Positions 35,643 through 45,048 of a stretch of DNA of 64,000 nucleotides are shown here, piece by piece. The position numbers and the translations under genes are program-made. The number at the start of each line of letters is the position of its first letter. Position 1 is the stretch's first letter. The notes below the pieces were generated by a model. It saw nothing but the letters and a program-made list of their open reading frames with translations. It was not told where the DNA came from and did not search any database. The DNA lies in the NCBI GenBank assembly GCA_016707785.1, contig JADJGZ010000013.1, positions 62,001-126,000 of the forward strand. Reading direction: 5' to 3'. Origin of the DNA: Bacteroidales bacterium. GTDB lineage: Bacteria; Bacteroidota; Bacteroidia; Bacteroidales; UBA4417.

Positions 35643-35846
35643 ATGCTTAATAATACTGAAGGTCATAGTAAGGAGGTTAAATCTCCCTGTCGGAATGTCT
35701 GTACTCTTGATGAGAAGGGGAAGTGCATCGGCTGTTTTCGAAAATTGGATGAAATTGCCAATTGGAGTGTTTATACCGCTGACGAGAAGCGTAAAATTCT
35801 CAAACTTCTGGAGTTAAGAATGCAGTTACCTGAATATTTTGATTGA
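35643..35846 (+). CDS. DUF1289-family small Cys-rich protein
   Basis: 67 residues with the DUF1289 pattern SPCRNVCTLDEKGKCIGCFR, four cysteines spaced as in a zinc-ribbon or Fe-S knuckle, followed by the helix DEIANWSVYTADEKRKIL. Function is unknown in the family. Lone gene between the yifB-like and NADH dehydrogenase genes. Confidence 0.85.
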   Translation: MLNNTEGHSKEVKSPCRNVCTLDEKGKCIGCFRKLDEIANWSVYTADEKRKILKLLELRMQLPEYFD

Positions 35847-35944
35847 TATTGAGTAATTAATTGATATTTAGTAGTTTATAAAAATATAGATTTCTTTTGA
35901 TATATTTCTGGTTCAATTTTGGCATTCTTTGTCAGTTAGAAACA

Positions 35945-37228
35945 TTAAGGTGTTCCTTTTTTGAAAGGTTTTATGATTAATCGAAGGGATTGATCGTAGG
36001 TGATATAGTTCCAGAACCAGTTGATAAAAATAAGCAATCTGTTTTTGACGCCAACGATAGCCATCAGGTGGACAAACATCCATGTGAGCCAGGCAAAGAA
36101 GCCCTGGAATTTCAGAAAGGGGAGGTCCACTACAGCCAGGTTTCGTCCGATAGTAGCCATTGAACCCTTATTCGTATAGTGGAATTCTTTAGGTTTAAGT
36201 TTCCGGTCGAAGGCTATTAAGTTTTTTGCAAGCAATTTAGCTTGTTGTATTGCCGGCTGAGCCATTTGGGGATGCCCGAATTGGAAATCAGGCTCCGACA
36301 TGCTGGCGATATCACCAATGGCGAAAAGGTTATCAAATCCTTCTACCCGGTTAAACCGGTCTACTTTTATCCTGTTTCCTCCTTTATATACATTGTCAGG
36401 TAACCCTATGATCCTGTTTCCTGTGATTCCTGCAGCCCAAACAAGGGTACCCGTCAGGATGGTCGTACCATCGTGAATGGAGACTATTTTTCCGTCATAA
36501 TCGCTAACCTGTGCATTTGTTCTGACTTTAACTCCCAATTTCCCAAGGTAGGCTGTTGCTTTTGCTGATGAAACATTACTCATCCCATTCAATAGTTTAC
36601 TTCCGGCTTCAATCAGGTGAATGTTCATTTTACTGAAATCAATTTCCGGGTAATCTTTAGGAAGGATATATCTTCGCATTTCAGCCAGGGTTCCTGATAC
36701 TTCAACTCCAGTTGGGCCTCCGCCGACAACAACAACAGTTAGTAATTCAGAAAGAATAGCAGGGTCATCGCAGGTGATTGCATCTTCAAAATTCTGAAGT
36801 ATATGATTCCTGAGGCTCAAGGCTTCGCTGACTGATTTCATAGGAATGGCATGTTCACTGATATGCTTCATTCCAAAGAAATTGGTATTGGCACCGGTGG
36901 CAATTACAAGGAAATCATAGTGAATACTCCCTAAACCGGTTTGGATTTCCTGATTGTCAGTGTTGATGGAGAGTATATCAGTTACCCTGATAATAATATT
37001 TGATGACTTCTGAAAGATCTTTCTCAGGGGAAAGGAAATAGCGCTGGGCTCAAGTCCGGCGGTAGCAACCTGGTAAAATAGAGGCTGGAACTGGTGATAG
37101 TTATTTCTATCAATCAGAATTACCTGGAAATCAGAATTGTTAAGTCTGGTGGCAAGTTTCAATCCAGCAAAACCTCCCCCTGCAATAACGACACGTTTTT
37201 TATTTGTGTCCGGAATCTTGATTGACAT
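35945..37228 (-). CDS. Type II NADH:quinone oxidoreductase (NDH-2)
   Basis: 427 residues. The FAD-binding Rossmann motif is VVIAGGGFAGLKLA, the NADH-binding motif is VVVGGGPTGVEVSG, and FAIGDIA is the FAD-ribityl contact motif. The C-terminus has amphipathic hydrophobic helices (FFAWLTWMFVHLMAI, LLIFINWFWNYIT) that attach NDH-2 to the membrane. It passes electrons from NADH to quinone without pumping protons. Alternative: a related FAD-dependent oxidoreductase, but motifs and tail fit NDH-2. Single-gene unit. Confidence 0.93.
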   Translation of the reverse strand: MSIKIPDTNKKRVVIAGGGFAGLKLATRLNNSDFQVILIDRNNYHQFQPLFYQVATAGLEPSAISFPLRKIFQKSSNIIIRVTDILSINTDNQEIQTGLGSIHYDFLVIATGANTNFFGMKHISEHAIPMKSVSEALSLRNHILQNFEDAITCDDPAILSELLTVVVVGGGPTGVEVSGTLAEMRRYILPKDYPEIDFSKMNIHLIEAGSKLLNGMSNVSSAKATAYLGKLGVKVRTNAQVSDYDGKIVSIHDGTTILTGTLVWAAGITGNRIIGLPDNVYKGGNRIKVDRFNRVEGFDNLFAIGDIASMSEPDFQFGHPQMAQPAIQQAKLLAKNLIAFDRKLKPKEFHYTNKGSMATIGRNLAVVDLPFLKFQGFFAWLTWMFVHLMAIVGVKNRLLIFINWFWNYITYDQSLRLIIKPFKKGTP

Positions 37229-37364
37229 TGATAGAATCAGTAATAAAGTAAATAATGCTACTGTAAAATTAACAAATATGGAACAGATTTGATTCCAAGA
37301 CCGATGAATATTCCCAAAGAAAGAGAATGACTAAATTTATGATCTAATTTTCAATAAAATAATA

Positions 37365-37392
37365 AGGACTTCTGGTTTTGGCAGAAGTCCTT
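37365..37392 (-). terminator. Hairpin terminator downstream of the FadL-like gene
   Basis: An 11-bp perfect stem AAGGACTTCTG (37365-37375) and CAGAAGTCCTT (37382-37392). On the minus strand it is followed by ATTATTTTATT, a moderate T-rich tail. Confidence 0.65.
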
Positions 37393-37407
37393 AATGAGTT
37401 GTACATG

Positions 37408-38880
37408 TTAGAATCTGAATCCCAGAGTCATTTGGAACTGATTGGATTTGACGGTATTTTCTGCAAAAGAAGTACCGTAGAGGTATAGGTTATCTTTTGA
37501 AACCTGGTGATTGAAAGCGAAATCGAGGAAATAATTCTTTTCCCTCAGGCCCAAACCGGCTGAATAACCCATTCTTGCTCCCCTGGTAGTTTCATCTTTG
37601 TAAGGCGAACCATAAAAACTTGAACCCACTCTAAAAGCCAGGACATGATATTTTATTTCAGCTCCGAATCTTAAATTATTAGCTGAGCCCAGGGTTGATT
37701 TTATAGATTCATTTTCGTCGAAATATTCCCAATCATTTGATCTGAGTTTAGCGGTAGAATAATCGACGAACTCATAGTCGGCAGTAAGGAATCCATATTT
37801 CCCGATTACGATTGCCAGGCTGCCAATGGCCCTCATTGGAGTATTGATTCTATAGTCATATACGCCTACTCTGGAATCTGAAGAGTAAGTGCTTCCATTT
37901 TCGAAGTATGAAACCATTTTTGTACTCCATTCATCTGTAAGATTATAGGAGGTAGGGGTGTGGAAAGCACCACCAATCCTGATAAACTCTACCGGTTTCA
38001 GAATAAAGCCGAATTTCAGATTAAACCCATTCCCTTTGGTTAGCAGGTTTTGTGATCTTTTGGCTGCATCAAAATTATAGTCCGGATCAGCATTAGAACT
38101 AAGATGTTTACTATCCTGTTCTGAGAAATTACTCTCTTCTTCATACCTGATACTGGGGAATGAAAGGCTTAAACCCAGGTAAAGTTTATTGCCAAAATTG
38201 GCACCACCACTTAGCATCATTTCCCTGGTATTGCCACTAGTCTGAATAGTTTTTCTCTGTAAAACATTACCATCCGGCATATCCACCCAATAGTGGGCAG
38301 GATTATTTACACTTCCGGAGTCAAAAACCATCAGGTTGGAGTTATAGGCCAATAGCGTAGAGAACTCGTCCAATTGATCAGCGTTTGTTGGATTCCCTCC
38401 ATTATTTGCCAGGTCTTCGTAATAACCCAGTAATGAGCTATTTGTATTGAAACCTTCTACCAATATACTGTTACTGAAAGTATTCATCCGATTCATACCA
38501 AATCCGAATTGAAGTCCTTTAAGGAATCCATCTTCATTGTTTTCATTAAGTGAAGAGGCGAATACCATTCCCAGGTTTCCCAGTGTAAGGTTATTCCTGA
38601 AGTCGGATTTTTTTTCTCCAAAGTAATCAGCCTCAGAAGAAGCGCCATAAAACCCTGGTGTAATCATGAATTCGGATTTTCGGTATAGGGCGATACCGGC
38701 AGGGTTTTGGCTAAGGCTGGAGAAATCAGCTCCAAGCGCACCATAAGCACCGGAAAGACCCATAAACCGGGCTGTTCCACTATAGGAAATCAATGAATAG
38801 CGGAGTGCATCATTCGCATCCTGTGCAATACTGCTAACTGAGAGAAAGGTAACTGCTAATAAAAATATGATCTTTTTCAT
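37408..38880 (-). CDS. FadL/OmpP1-like outer-membrane transport protein
   Basis: 490 residues with a signal peptide ending SIAQ. The segment ALRYSLISYSGTARFMGLSG, then LGADFSSLSQNPAGIALYR, is the pattern of Bacteroidota OmpP1/FadL-type barrels, which transport hydrophobic compounds; the last residue is an aromatic (LGFRF). The specific cargo is unknown. It is transcribed in the same direction as the upstream Tyr/Trp-rich lipoprotein gene, 116 bases away. Confidence 0.85.
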   Translation of the reverse strand: MKKIIFLLAVTFLSVSSIAQDANDALRYSLISYSGTARFMGLSGAYGALGADFSSLSQNPAGIALYRKSEFMITPGFYGASSEADYFGEKKSDFRNNLTLGNLGMVFASSLNENNEDGFLKGLQFGFGMNRMNTFSNSILVEGFNTNSSLLGYYEDLANNGGNPTNADQLDEFSTLLAYNSNLMVFDSGSVNNPAHYWVDMPDGNVLQRKTIQTSGNTREMMLSGGANFGNKLYLGLSLSFPSIRYEEESNFSEQDSKHLSSNADPDYNFDAAKRSQNLLTKGNGFNLKFGFILKPVEFIRIGGAFHTPTSYNLTDEWSTKMVSYFENGSTYSSDSRVGVYDYRINTPMRAIGSLAIVIGKYGFLTADYEFVDYSTAKLRSNDWEYFDENESIKSTLGSANNLRFGAEIKYHVLAFRVGSSFYGSPYKDETTRGARMGYSAGLGLREKNYFLDFAFNHQVSKDNLYLYGTSFAENTVKSNQFQMTLGFRF

Positions 38881-38996
38881 TTTTTATATGTGTTGAATTC
38901 TTAAAAGAAACCTGCAAACCAAAGGTCAACTGCTGTTAACTAATAAGGGATGCAGGTTTCGTACTATATGAGCTTTAAGAGACTACAGGATTCGGA

Positions 38997-40718
38997 TTAT
39001 CTCCTTCGACCTGAACCACCGCTACTATTTGAAGAACCACTACTCCTGGATGGGCTGGAACTTTCACTTGAGCGGCTGGGAGCTGAATAACTACTGTTCG
39101 ATCGCGAAGGGCTTGAGCTTTCACTTGATCTGGAAGGAGTTGAATATGTGCTATTACTCCTGGCAGGGGTAGAACTCTCTGATGACCGATTCGGAGTTGA
39201 ATAGGTAGATCTGGATGGAGTGGGTGTTGAGTTGTTACTCCTGTTTGGTGTATAAGTAGGTTGTGAACTTCTGTTATTATTGGAAGGTGTGGCGTTGGAT
39301 TTATTTTCCTGGCGTACGGGTGCCTGGTAATTTCCATTTGAGGAGGGCCTGGTATTCTGCTTATCCCCTGAAGGAGTGGTGTTCCTGTATTTTGGTGCGG
39401 TATACTCCTGGCTAGACCTTGGTTTTGTATAGGATGGAGAGTTATAAGGCTGAACTTTACTTTGATTTCTCACCCCTGAATTAGCAGGTGCATTCCTGGT
39501 ACCCTGATATGAATACCTTGGAGGGCGCTGTGTTTGGTTGTTAGCATTTGTCCCTTGCTTTGACGAGTTACTGTTTGTCCGAACCTGTCCGGGATTCTTT
39601 TGGTTACCGGCGGAAGAATTCGAATTGTAACGAGTGCCTTCCTGCCTGGTACCTGAATTGATGACATCAGAATTCCTGTTGTTACCTGGAGTGGATAAAT
39701 TATTTGTTCTGCTGCCAGCTAACCTTGTGTTATTATTGGTAACATCAGAGTTCCTTGTTCCCCTGGTTGGATTGAGTCCATCAGTGGATTGATTTCTAAT
39801 GCTATTCTTCAGGGTGCCTGCATTGGCAGTACGGTTGGTCCTGACACCGCTTGTTCCGCTGGTAAGGTCATTGCCTGAGTTTCTGACAGATGAAAGGTTT
39901 GAGTTTCTGACATTGATATTTCTTTCACCGGAGACATAGTTTTCATATTTTTCGGAGAAACTCTGATTCCTGGTATTTCCGGCTATTCCACCTGAAGAAG
40001 AAGCACCGCTTCCCCTGTGACCATAGTAGTGAGAGTTGTCATCATAGCTGTTGTAGTAATAATTACCATACCAACTTCCTCCATGAAGGCCATTCCAGTA
40101 TCCGTCATAATAGCCGCTCCAATAACCATTGTAATATCCGGATCCATAACTATTCCATCCATAATAAGGATAAGGATCCCACCATCCAGAGTGTCCCCAT
40201 GACTGATAAGGCCATCCCCAGGAAGAATAATAGGAAGGATACCACCAGTTATAACCCATATATATGCTTACTCCATAATTCCATGGATTATAATCATACC
40301 AATAGGAATTCGTATAATAATCTGAGTAATAATTATTGTAGCTATAGTCATTATGAAACCTCCTTAATCTTGCAGAATAGGCGTAATCATAATAATCATC
40401 ACCATAAAAATTGGTGGTGATATATGAATCTCCTTCAGGTGAGGTATACTCTTCAGTTTCCTGGACTAAGCCTGAGTTTGCTAATTCTTCATCGGTATAT
40501 TGAACTTCGAGGCTATCAACAGGCTCTTCTGCATTTGGCTTGGTTTGTGTATACTGAGAAGGTTCAACCTTTTGAGGCTGAACGATTTTTGTGCGATCAT
40601 CAGCTTTTTTGTCTTTAGCTGAATAATACACATCATCATAGTTTTTTGATTGGTATTGAGCGCTACAAGCTGTAAAGATAAATAAGCTTGCTGCGATAAG
40701 ACTAATGTAGGATTTCAT
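38997..40718 (-). CDS. Tyr/Trp/Gly-rich lipoprotein with Ser/Asn-rich tail and 57-bp coding repeats
   Basis: 573 residues with lipobox FTAC (Cys18). Residues about 105-240 are extremely rich in Tyr, Trp, Gly and Ser (for example SGYYNGYWSGYYDGYWNG). From 240 on the chain is Asn/Ser/Thr/Arg low complexity, ending in GGSGRRR. Three 19-residue repeats at 504-560 (type STYSTPSRSSESSSPSRSN) come from three 57-bp DNA repeats. No catalytic domain is seen. It is likely surface- or periplasm-exposed and disordered; adhesion or wall interaction is guesswork. Confidence 0.75.
   Translation of the reverse strand: MKSYISLIAASLFIFTACSAQYQSKNYDDVYYSAKDKKADDRTKIVQPQKVEPSQYTQTKPNAEEPVDSLEVQYTDEELANSGLVQETEEYTSPEGDSYITTNFYGDDYYDYAYSARLRRFHNDYSYNNYYSDYYTNSYWYDYNPWNYGVSIYMGYNWWYPSYYSSWGWPYQSWGHSGWWDPYPYYGWNSYGSGYYNGYWSGYYDGYWNGLHGGSWYGNYYYNSYDDNSHYYGHRGSGASSSGGIAGNTRNQSFSEKYENYVSGERNINVRNSNLSSVRNSGNDLTSGTSGVRTNRTANAGTLKNSIRNQSTDGLNPTRGTRNSDVTNNNTRLAGSRTNNLSTPGNNRNSDVINSGTRQEGTRYNSNSSAGNQKNPGQVRTNSNSSKQGTNANNQTQRPPRYSYQGTRNAPANSGVRNQSKVQPYNSPSYTKPRSSQEYTAPKYRNTTPSGDKQNTRPSSNGNYQAPVRQENKSNATPSNNNRSSQPTYTPNRSNNSTPTPSRSTYSTPNRSSESSTPARSNSTYSTPSRSSESSSPSRSNSSYSAPSRSSESSSPSRSSGSSNSSGGSGRRR
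39039..39209 (-). repeat. Three tandem 57-bp coding repeats
   Basis: They encode STYSTPNRSSESSTPARSN, STYSTPSRSSESSSPSRSN and SSYSAPSRSSESSSPSRSS. In-frame length (19 codons) means copy number could change without breaking the protein. Confidence 0.85.
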
Positions 40719-40770
40719 AGCACCCTCCTTTGGATTAACAAGCTCAAAGATAAAGCTTGGTTGTTGAGTT

Positions 40771-40802
40771 TTTGCGAGCTTCCCGTTAATTTGTTACTTT
40801 TG
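40771..40802 (+). promoter_or_regulatory. Bacteroidota-type promoter of proS
   Basis: TTTG at 40771-40774, 20 bases, then TACTTTTG at 40795-40802; the start codon is 55 bases downstream. Good match to both boxes and their spacing. Confidence 0.55.
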
Positions 40803-40856
40803 CAGGGAATAAAAATGCAGGTTGAAATATACAATTATCATACCATTTAAAGCAAT

Positions 40857-42332
40857 ATGGCGAAAGATTTTATTAGTCGGGAAGAGAATTATTCTCAATG
40901 GTACAATGACCTGGTTCTGAAAGCGGACCTGGCAGAGAACTCAGCTGTTCGGGGCTGTATGGTTATCAAACCTTATGGTTATGCTATTTGGGAGAAAATC
41001 CAGGCACAATTAGATAAGATGTTCAAGGATACAGGGCATGTGAATGCCTATTTCCCTTTATTTATTCCAAAATCATTTTTTAGCAAAGAGGCTTCTCATG
41101 TGGAGGGATTTGCGAAGGAATGTGCGGTTGTGACTCATTACCGGTTAAAGAATTCTCCGGATGGTAAAGGGGTTATTGTAGATCCTGACGCCAAACTGGA
41201 AGAAGAACTGATTGTCCGGCCTACTTCAGAAACGATAATCTGGGATACATACAGGAACTGGATTCAGTCATACAGGGATTTGCCCATACTTGTAAATCAA
41301 TGGGCCAATGTTGTGAGATGGGAAATGCGTACGAGGCTTTTTCTCAGGACTGCAGAATTTCTTTGGCAGGAAGGCCATACCGCGCATGCTACTGAGCAGG
41401 AAGCAATAAAGGAAGCAGAGCTTATGCTTGAAGTGTATGCCGAATTTGCCGAGAAATTTATGGCTATTCCTGTCCTTAAAGGTGTGAAGTCACCGAATGA
41501 GAGATTTGCAGGTGCGATAGAAACATATTGTATTGAAGCATTAATGCAGGATGGGAAAGCATTGCAGGCCGGAACATCACACTTTCTAGGTCAGAACTTT
41601 GCCAAGGCTTTTGATGTTCAGTTCCTTAGTAAGGAAAATAAACTTGAGTATGTTTGGGCCACATCATGGGGAGTATCAACCCGCCTGATGGGTGCCCTTG
41701 TCATGTCGCATTCTGATGATAATGGTTTGGTTTTACCTCCGCGCCTGGCTCCAATTCAGGTGGTTATTATACCAATTCATAAGACTGAAGAGCAGCTTGA
41801 ATTAATTTCAGTAAAAGCAAAGGAAATAATGAATGCTCTTAAGTTAAAAGGGATTTCAGTCAAATATGATGACAGAGATACTTATAAACCTGGCTGGAAG
41901 TTTAATGAATATGAATTCAAGGGTGTACCTGTAAGGATTGTTATGGGTCCAAGAGATCTTGAAAATGGCACTGTTGAAGTAGCAAGACGTGATACTCTTG
42001 AGAAAAGTGTTTTTCAACTCACGGATATCGAGAATAAGATTGAGCATCTTCTGGATAATATACAGGAAAACCTATTTCAAAAAGCTCTTTCATTCAGGGA
42101 GAATAACACCTTTACTGCTGATACATGGGAGGAATTCAATCATATTCTTGATAACAGCGGAGGATTTGTTTCCGCACACTGGGATGGTACTCCTGAAACC
42201 GAACAGAAAATCAAGGAGGAATCGAAGGCAACTATCAGATTGATACCCCTCAACAATAAGAAAGAAGAAGGGTTGTGCATATATAGCGGGAAGCCTTCTA
42301 CTCAAAGGGTTCTTTTTGCAAGGGCTTACTAG
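40857..42332 (+). CDS. proS: Prolyl-tRNA synthetase, short (archaeal/eukaryote-type)
   Basis: 491 residues. Class II synthetase motifs are visible: HVNAYFPLFIPKS, RPTSETIIWDTY (motif 2 region), LRTAEFLWQEGHTAHAT and, in the anticodon domain, VVIIPIHKTEEQ. It lacks the editing insert of bacterial-type ProRS, matching the short type that Bacteroidota commonly use, and ends in Arg-Ala-Tyr as this type does. It charges tRNA-Pro in the cytoplasm. It starts a plus-strand run with kdsB and the HU/SPOR gene. Confidence 0.97.
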   Translation: MAKDFISREENYSQWYNDLVLKADLAENSAVRGCMVIKPYGYAIWEKIQAQLDKMFKDTGHVNAYFPLFIPKSFFSKEASHVEGFAKECAVVTHYRLKNSPDGKGVIVDPDAKLEEELIVRPTSETIIWDTYRNWIQSYRDLPILVNQWANVVRWEMRTRLFLRTAEFLWQEGHTAHATEQEAIKEAELMLEVYAEFAEKFMAIPVLKGVKSPNERFAGAIETYCIEALMQDGKALQAGTSHFLGQNFAKAFDVQFLSKENKLEYVWATSWGVSTRLMGALVMSHSDDNGLVLPPRLAPIQVVIIPIHKTEEQLELISVKAKEIMNALKLKGISVKYDDRDTYKPGWKFNEYEFKGVPVRIVMGPRDLENGTVEVARRDTLEKSVFQLTDIENKIEHLLDNIQENLFQKALSFRENNTFTADTWEEFNHILDNSGGFVSAHWDGTPETEQKIKEESKATIRLIPLNNKKEEGLCIYSGKPSTQRVLFARAY

Positions 42333-42413
42333 GATATATTGCTGAACTCAGTTGGGTCGATGATCCATTCATAAAATTGATTATTCTTTCAGTTGATATA
42401 ATTCCATGATCCG

Positions 42414-43166
42414 ATGGCTTTAAGAGTATTGGGAGTTATTCCTGCACGATATGCCTCCACCCGATTTCCGGGGAAACCTTTGACAATGATTGGTCAGAGG
42501 AGTATGATTCAATGTGTGTATGAGCAGGCAAAGAAATGTGATGCATTTTTGAAAGTACTTGTTGCTACTGATGATCAGAGGATATATGATCATGTATTAG
42601 GTTTCGGGGGTGAAGCAATGATGACTTCTACTGAGCACAAATCAGGTACCGAGCGAATCGGAGAAGTGGTAAGTACACTAAGAACCCTGAATCTGACTTA
42701 TGATGTAGTTGTAAATATTCAGGGTGATGAGCCTTTGTTGGATCCTGCCCAAATTGAAAGCCTACTGCATTGTTTTTCAGTTCCGGGAATAGAAATTTCT
42801 ACACTGATCAAGGAAATTAAAGATTATGAGGATATTATAAATCCTAATGTTGTAAAGGTGGTCACGACTCAGGATGGTCTTGCACTTTATTTCAGCCGCT
42901 CACCCATTCCTTATGTAAGAGATTATAAAGATAAAGATTGGTTATTGAGAGCAAGGTTTTTCAAACATTTAGGCTTATATGCTTATCGTTCAGATATTTT
43001 GGAGAAAATAGTGAAGTTAAATTTGTCTGTCCTTGAAAAGGCGGAGTCTTTGGAACAATTAAGATGGCTGGAGAATGGTTTTCGCATAAATGTGGTTCAT
43101 ACTGATATTGAAACTATTGCAATCGATACCCCCGAAGATTTATTAAAACTTACTAACAAAATTTGA
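42414..43166 (+). CDS. kdsB: 3-deoxy-manno-octulosonate cytidylyltransferase KdsB
   Basis: 250 residues. Motifs VIPARYASTRFPGKPL, ATDDQRIYDHV, HKSGTERIGEVV and NIQGDEPLLDP are diagnostic of KdsB, which activates Kdo as CMP-Kdo for LPS inner core synthesis. Full family length. It lies 81 bases after proS and 53 before the HU/SPOR gene, probably co-transcribed with one or both. Confidence 0.97.
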   Translation: MALRVLGVIPARYASTRFPGKPLTMIGQRSMIQCVYEQAKKCDAFLKVLVATDDQRIYDHVLGFGGEAMMTSTEHKSGTERIGEVVSTLRTLNLTYDVVVNIQGDEPLLDPAQIESLLHCFSVPGIEISTLIKEIKDYEDIINPNVVKVVTTQDGLALYFSRSPIPYVRDYKDKDWLLRARFFKHLGLYAYRSDILEKIVKLNLSVLEKAESLEQLRWLENGFRINVVHTDIETIAIDTPEDLLKLTNKI

Positions 43167-43219
43167 TTGAAACCCCTATCTATAGCTATATTCGCTGACT
43201 GATAGTACGAGTTCGATAT

Positions 43220-44254
43220 ATGAAAGTGCAATACATAAGTGAGTTACTTTACAGGCATGAATGCGTAATAGTTCCTGGATTTGGGGGATTTATTACCAGT
43301 TATGTTCCTGCTCGTGTTGATTCCTTAACTCACAGGTTTTATCCTCCTTCATGTGAAGTAGCTTTTAATGAGAGTCTTTCTACGAATGATGGGATTCTTG
43401 CCAATCATATTTCGAAAGTAGAGGGGATCACTTATAGGGAGGCCATTGATGAAATCAGGTTCTGGGTTGAGGATGTAGTTGTGTTGCTCAGGTCAGGGGA
43501 AAAATTTGAAATGGCCGCTTTAGGTGTTTTCGTGATGGGTCCGGTTGGAAACATTCAATTTGAACCTGAATCCGGACTCAATTATTTAGGAAATTCATTT
43601 GGGCTCCCAAGTTTTGTTGCACAATCCGTTACCCGGAAAAGAGATAAGGTTGAAGAATCCCCGCGTCGGGTTCAGCCTCGTCCGGGGAGAATTATAGCAG
43701 AAACACTCAAATGGGCTGCAGTTATTGTTCCTTTTGTTGCTTTTACTTTATGGGGAACCATGAATACTGATAAGCTTGGGAATTATGTGCAGAATTATTC
43801 AGGTTTCTATTCCTGGGTAAAATCTACACCCGGTAAAACATCGACCCACGACATAAAGCAAGTAGCAATAAATCAAACTGTTGTTGAAGAGCCTGTAGTT
43901 GTCTCTCCTGGTGGTTTATTGAATGCTGCAGGAATTGAGCTTTCACCTGCCTCTATTTCATATGATGCGATGCGGTTATTAACCGTAAGTGAAACAAAAG
44001 CTGCTGTTGCTGTATCTCCTGTAAACAATGCATATTATATCATTGGTGGTGCTTTTAAGGAACATAGCAATGCTCTTAAGATGGTTTCTGAACTCAACCA
44101 GAAAGGCCATCCTGCGATGATAGTGGATACAACAGCCAGGGGTATGTATGTTGTAGGCATACAAGGTTTTGTCAGCCGGCTGGAGGCTCTTCATGCTCTT
44201 CCGGGAATTCAGGAGGCTGGTTATACAGGAGCCTGGATCATGCGTAAAAAATAA
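43220..44254 (+). CDS. HU-CCDC81 and SPOR domain membrane protein
   Basis: 344 residues. The N-terminal HU-CCDC81-type part (YISELLYRHECVIVPGFGGFI; FMGPVGNIQFEP-like VMGPVGNIQFEP) spans about 1-135. One transmembrane helix follows at about 160-180 (WAAVIVPFVAFTLW), then a linker, and a C-terminal SPOR domain (YYIIGGAFKEHSNALKMV, MYVVGIQGF) that would bind denuded peptidoglycan at division sites. This architecture is characteristic of Bacteroidota and places an HU-like domain in the cytoplasm tethered to the septal wall. The detailed role is unknown. Confidence 0.92.
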   Translation: MKVQYISELLYRHECVIVPGFGGFITSYVPARVDSLTHRFYPPSCEVAFNESLSTNDGILANHISKVEGITYREAIDEIRFWVEDVVVLLRSGEKFEMAALGVFVMGPVGNIQFEPESGLNYLGNSFGLPSFVAQSVTRKRDKVEESPRRVQPRPGRIIAETLKWAAVIVPFVAFTLWGTMNTDKLGNYVQNYSGFYSWVKSTPGKTSTHDIKQVAINQTVVEEPVVVSPGGLLNAAGIELSPASISYDAMRLLTVSETKAAVAVSPVNNAYYIIGGAFKEHSNALKMVSELNQKGHPAMIVDTTARGMYVVGIQGFVSRLEALHALPGIQEAGYTGAWIMRKK

Positions 44255-44273
44255 CCTTTCCTTATTTTTTTAT

Positions 44274-44281
44274 TAGTTTTG
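44274..44281 (+). promoter_or_regulatory. Candidate -7 element TAGTTTTG before trmB
   Basis: TAGTTTTG matches TAnnTTTG and lies 74 bases before the TTG start of trmB. No -33 TTTG is evident. Confidence 0.35.
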
Positions 44282-44355
44282 CGGTCCATTCTGGCCAGGT
44301 ATTTATACTGTCCTGTTTCGAAGATTAATTTAAAAGCACATCAAACAAACAATTC

Positions 44356-45036
44356 TTGGCTAAGCGTAAACTTGAACGATTTGCTGAAAATGCAACATTC
44401 CCGCATTTTTTTCAGCCCACCTGGGAGGAACTTCAGGCTGGTTTTCCATTAAGAGGTAATTGGAAGAAGGACTATTTTATGAATGATCACCCTCTTATTA
44501 TTGAAGTTGGGTGTGGGAAAGGGGAGTACACTGTTGACCTCGCGGGCCGGTATCCTTCAAATAACTACATTGGATTGGATAAAAAGGGAGCAAGGATGTG
44601 GAGGGGAGCTAAGACTACCCATATCATGCAAAAGCGGAATGTAGCTTTCATAAGGGTACTTGCGGAAAATCTGCCTTCGATTTTTGCTGAATCAGAAATA
44701 GATGAGATATGGATTACATTCCCGGAACCTCAGCCTAATAGTCCCAGGGCAAAGAAACGATTTACTTCCCCCCAGTTTCTGGCCCGGTTCAGATCGGTAC
44801 TCAAAGCCGGTGGAGTTATACATCTCAAGACAGACAACGATGTGATGTTTCAATACACACTTGATGTAATCAGGGAATTCGGTCATCAATTATTATATCA
44901 GAGTGATGACCTATATTTGAACCCGGATGATCAGGAGGTCAAGGATGTTATACCGGTGAAAACACATTATGAAAAGATCTGGCTGGAGCAAGGATTGAAA
45001 ATCAAGTATCTCAGGTTTTCATTAGGTCCTTTGTAA
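44356..45036 (+). CDS. trmB: tRNA (guanine(46)-N7)-methyltransferase TrmB, TTG start
   Basis: 226 residues. SAM-binding motif EVGCGKGEYTVDLA, GLDKKGARMWRGAK, ITFPEPQPNSPRAKKRF and LKTDND are typical of TrmB, which methylates G46 in the tRNA variable loop. The initiation codon is TTG at 44356: the N-terminus AKRKLERFAENATFPHFFQP is conserved in Bacteroidota homologues and no in-frame ATG covers it. An MGMT-like gene follows after 12 bases. Confidence 0.96.
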   Translation: MAKRKLERFAENATFPHFFQPTWEELQAGFPLRGNWKKDYFMNDHPLIIEVGCGKGEYTVDLAGRYPSNNYIGLDKKGARMWRGAKTTHIMQKRNVAFIRVLAENLPSIFAESEIDEIWITFPEPQPNSPRAKKRFTSPQFLARFRSVLKAGGVIHLKTDNDVMFQYTLDVIREFGHQLLYQSDDLYLNPDDQEVKDVIPVKTHYEKIWLEQGLKIKYLRFSLGPL

Positions 45037-45048
45037 CGAGATCAGTTT

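Noticed and set aside
39039..39209. Possible CRISPR or satellite array
   Set aside because: The 57-bp units are head-to-tail without spacers and in frame within a coding sequence.
38975..39337. 120-residue His/Pro-rich frame at the end of the Tyr/Trp-rich gene
   Set aside because: It is an overlapping frame produced by the repetitive codons of the real gene.
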